Assembly: GCF_932526225.1 (NCBI RefSeq) | Contig: NC_064037.1 | Location: 2,881,203-2,945,202, forward strand | Length of the DNA: 64,000 nt | Direction of reading: 5' to 3' | Source: Nematostella vectensis | Lineage: Eukaryota; Cnidaria; Anthozoa; Actiniaria; Edwardsiidae | Shown: piece after piece, positions 63,401 through 64,000 of the stretch | Layout: every line of letters starts with the position of its first letter | Numbering within the stretch: position 1 is the first letter of the stretch | Notes under the pieces: model-generated | What the model was told of the DNA's origin: nothing | Databases searched by the model: none | Seen by the model: only the letters and a program-made list of their open reading frames with translations | Position numbers and translations under genes: made by a program

Positions 63401-64000
63401 GAGCACGCAGAACCTCAACACCCTGACGACCCAGGGAGACTACCCTGGCGTATCTTACCATCCTGAAGTCTCACGTGAAAGATATCAAGACCTGGAGCAC
63501 GCAGAACCTCAACACCCTGACGACCCAGGGAGACTACCCTGGCGTATCTCACCATCCTGAAGTCTCACTTGAAAGATATCAAGACCTGGAGCACACAGAA
63601 CCTCAACACCCTGACGACCCAGGGAGACTACCCTGGCGTATCTCACCATCCTGAAGTCTCACGTGAAAGATATCAAGACCTAGAGCAGGCAGGACCTCAA
63701 CACCCTGACGACCCAGGGAGACTACCCTGGCGTATCTCACCATCCTGAAGTCTCACGTGAAAGATATCAAGACCTAGAGCACGCAGGACCTCAACACCCT
63801 GATGATCCAGAGAGATATACCCTGGCGTATCCCGCCATCCTGAAGTCTCACGTGAAAGATGTTAACCCTGGAGCACGCAGGACCTCAGCACCCTGATGAC
63901 CCAGGGAGACTACCCTGGCGTATCTCACCATCCTGAAGTCTCACGTGAAAGATATCAAGACCTGGAGCACGCAGAACCTCAACACCCTGACGACCCAGGG
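60395..64000. repeat. 94-bp satellite, at least 38 copies, runs off the window
   Basis: GACCTGGAGCACGCAGAACC and the following 74 bases repeat at exactly 94 bp, for example 60481, 60575 and on to the window end. Variants (ACACAG/ACGCAG/AGGCAG, TCTTACC/TCTCACC, GATGTTAACCC) recur as blocks: the run at about 61,130-61,400 reappears at about 63,680-63,950, so multi-unit blocks have been copied. On the minus strand each unit has ACTTCAG, about 65 nt, then CTCCAG/GTCTTG, again an AG ... GT layout. Confidence 0.95.

Overview
This is an intron-rich, AT-leaning animal nuclear window. The genes have GT-AG introns, consensus splice sites and clear human orthologues, and no bacterial operon structure is present. 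Conserved bilaterian-type genes, compact introns and many short inverted-repeat elements would fit a cnidarian, perhaps a sea anemone. That placement is inference; no sequence comparison was run.

Layout. 1-5.4 kb: a long inverted repeat, several small inverted-repeat (MITE-like) elements, and a decayed flavin-containing monooxygenase on the minus strand split by one such element. 5,440-25,392 (+): a complete USP32-like ubiquitin hydrolase reconstructed as 33 exons (1,756 residues, in frame throughout) with EF-hands, DUSP, ubiquitin-like region, USP core, an N-terminal MGxxxS and a C-terminal CaaX box. 27,295-32,229 (+): an SH2B-family adaptor (dimerisation, PH, SH2, C-terminal Cbl-docking-like tail). 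33,721-34,434 (-): intronless SNAP29-like SNARE. 35,329-40,762 (+): SLC43-like transporter, nine exons. 41.8-45.06 kb: a 41-bp satellite. 45,884-48,070 (-): intronless RING/coiled-coil/many-pass membrane protein. 48,408-56,057 (+): FBXO9-like F-box gene, whose last exons are not found here. 59.1-64 kb: two large tandem arrays around two candidate convergent terminal exons.

The strongest unusual signal is a repeated pattern. Several introns of the USP32 and FBXO9 genes consist almost wholly of tandem copies of their own exon-intron junction. The clearest are USP32 introns 5, 11, 17 and 27 and FBXO9 intron 9. Most repeat units carry an AG, a 7-22 nt mini-exon-like piece, then a GT donor, so each intron presents tens of decoy splice sites. 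Decayed examples lie in USP32 introns 19 and 22, and the 56-bp and 94-bp arrays at the right end may follow the same rule. It looks as if splice junctions seed minisatellites in this genome.

Three genes belong to the ubiquitin system (USP32, RING membrane protein, FBXO9). The last two are head to head, about 340 bp apart, with opposed CCAAT boxes between them. SH2B also carries a motif for recruiting the Cbl ubiquitin ligase.
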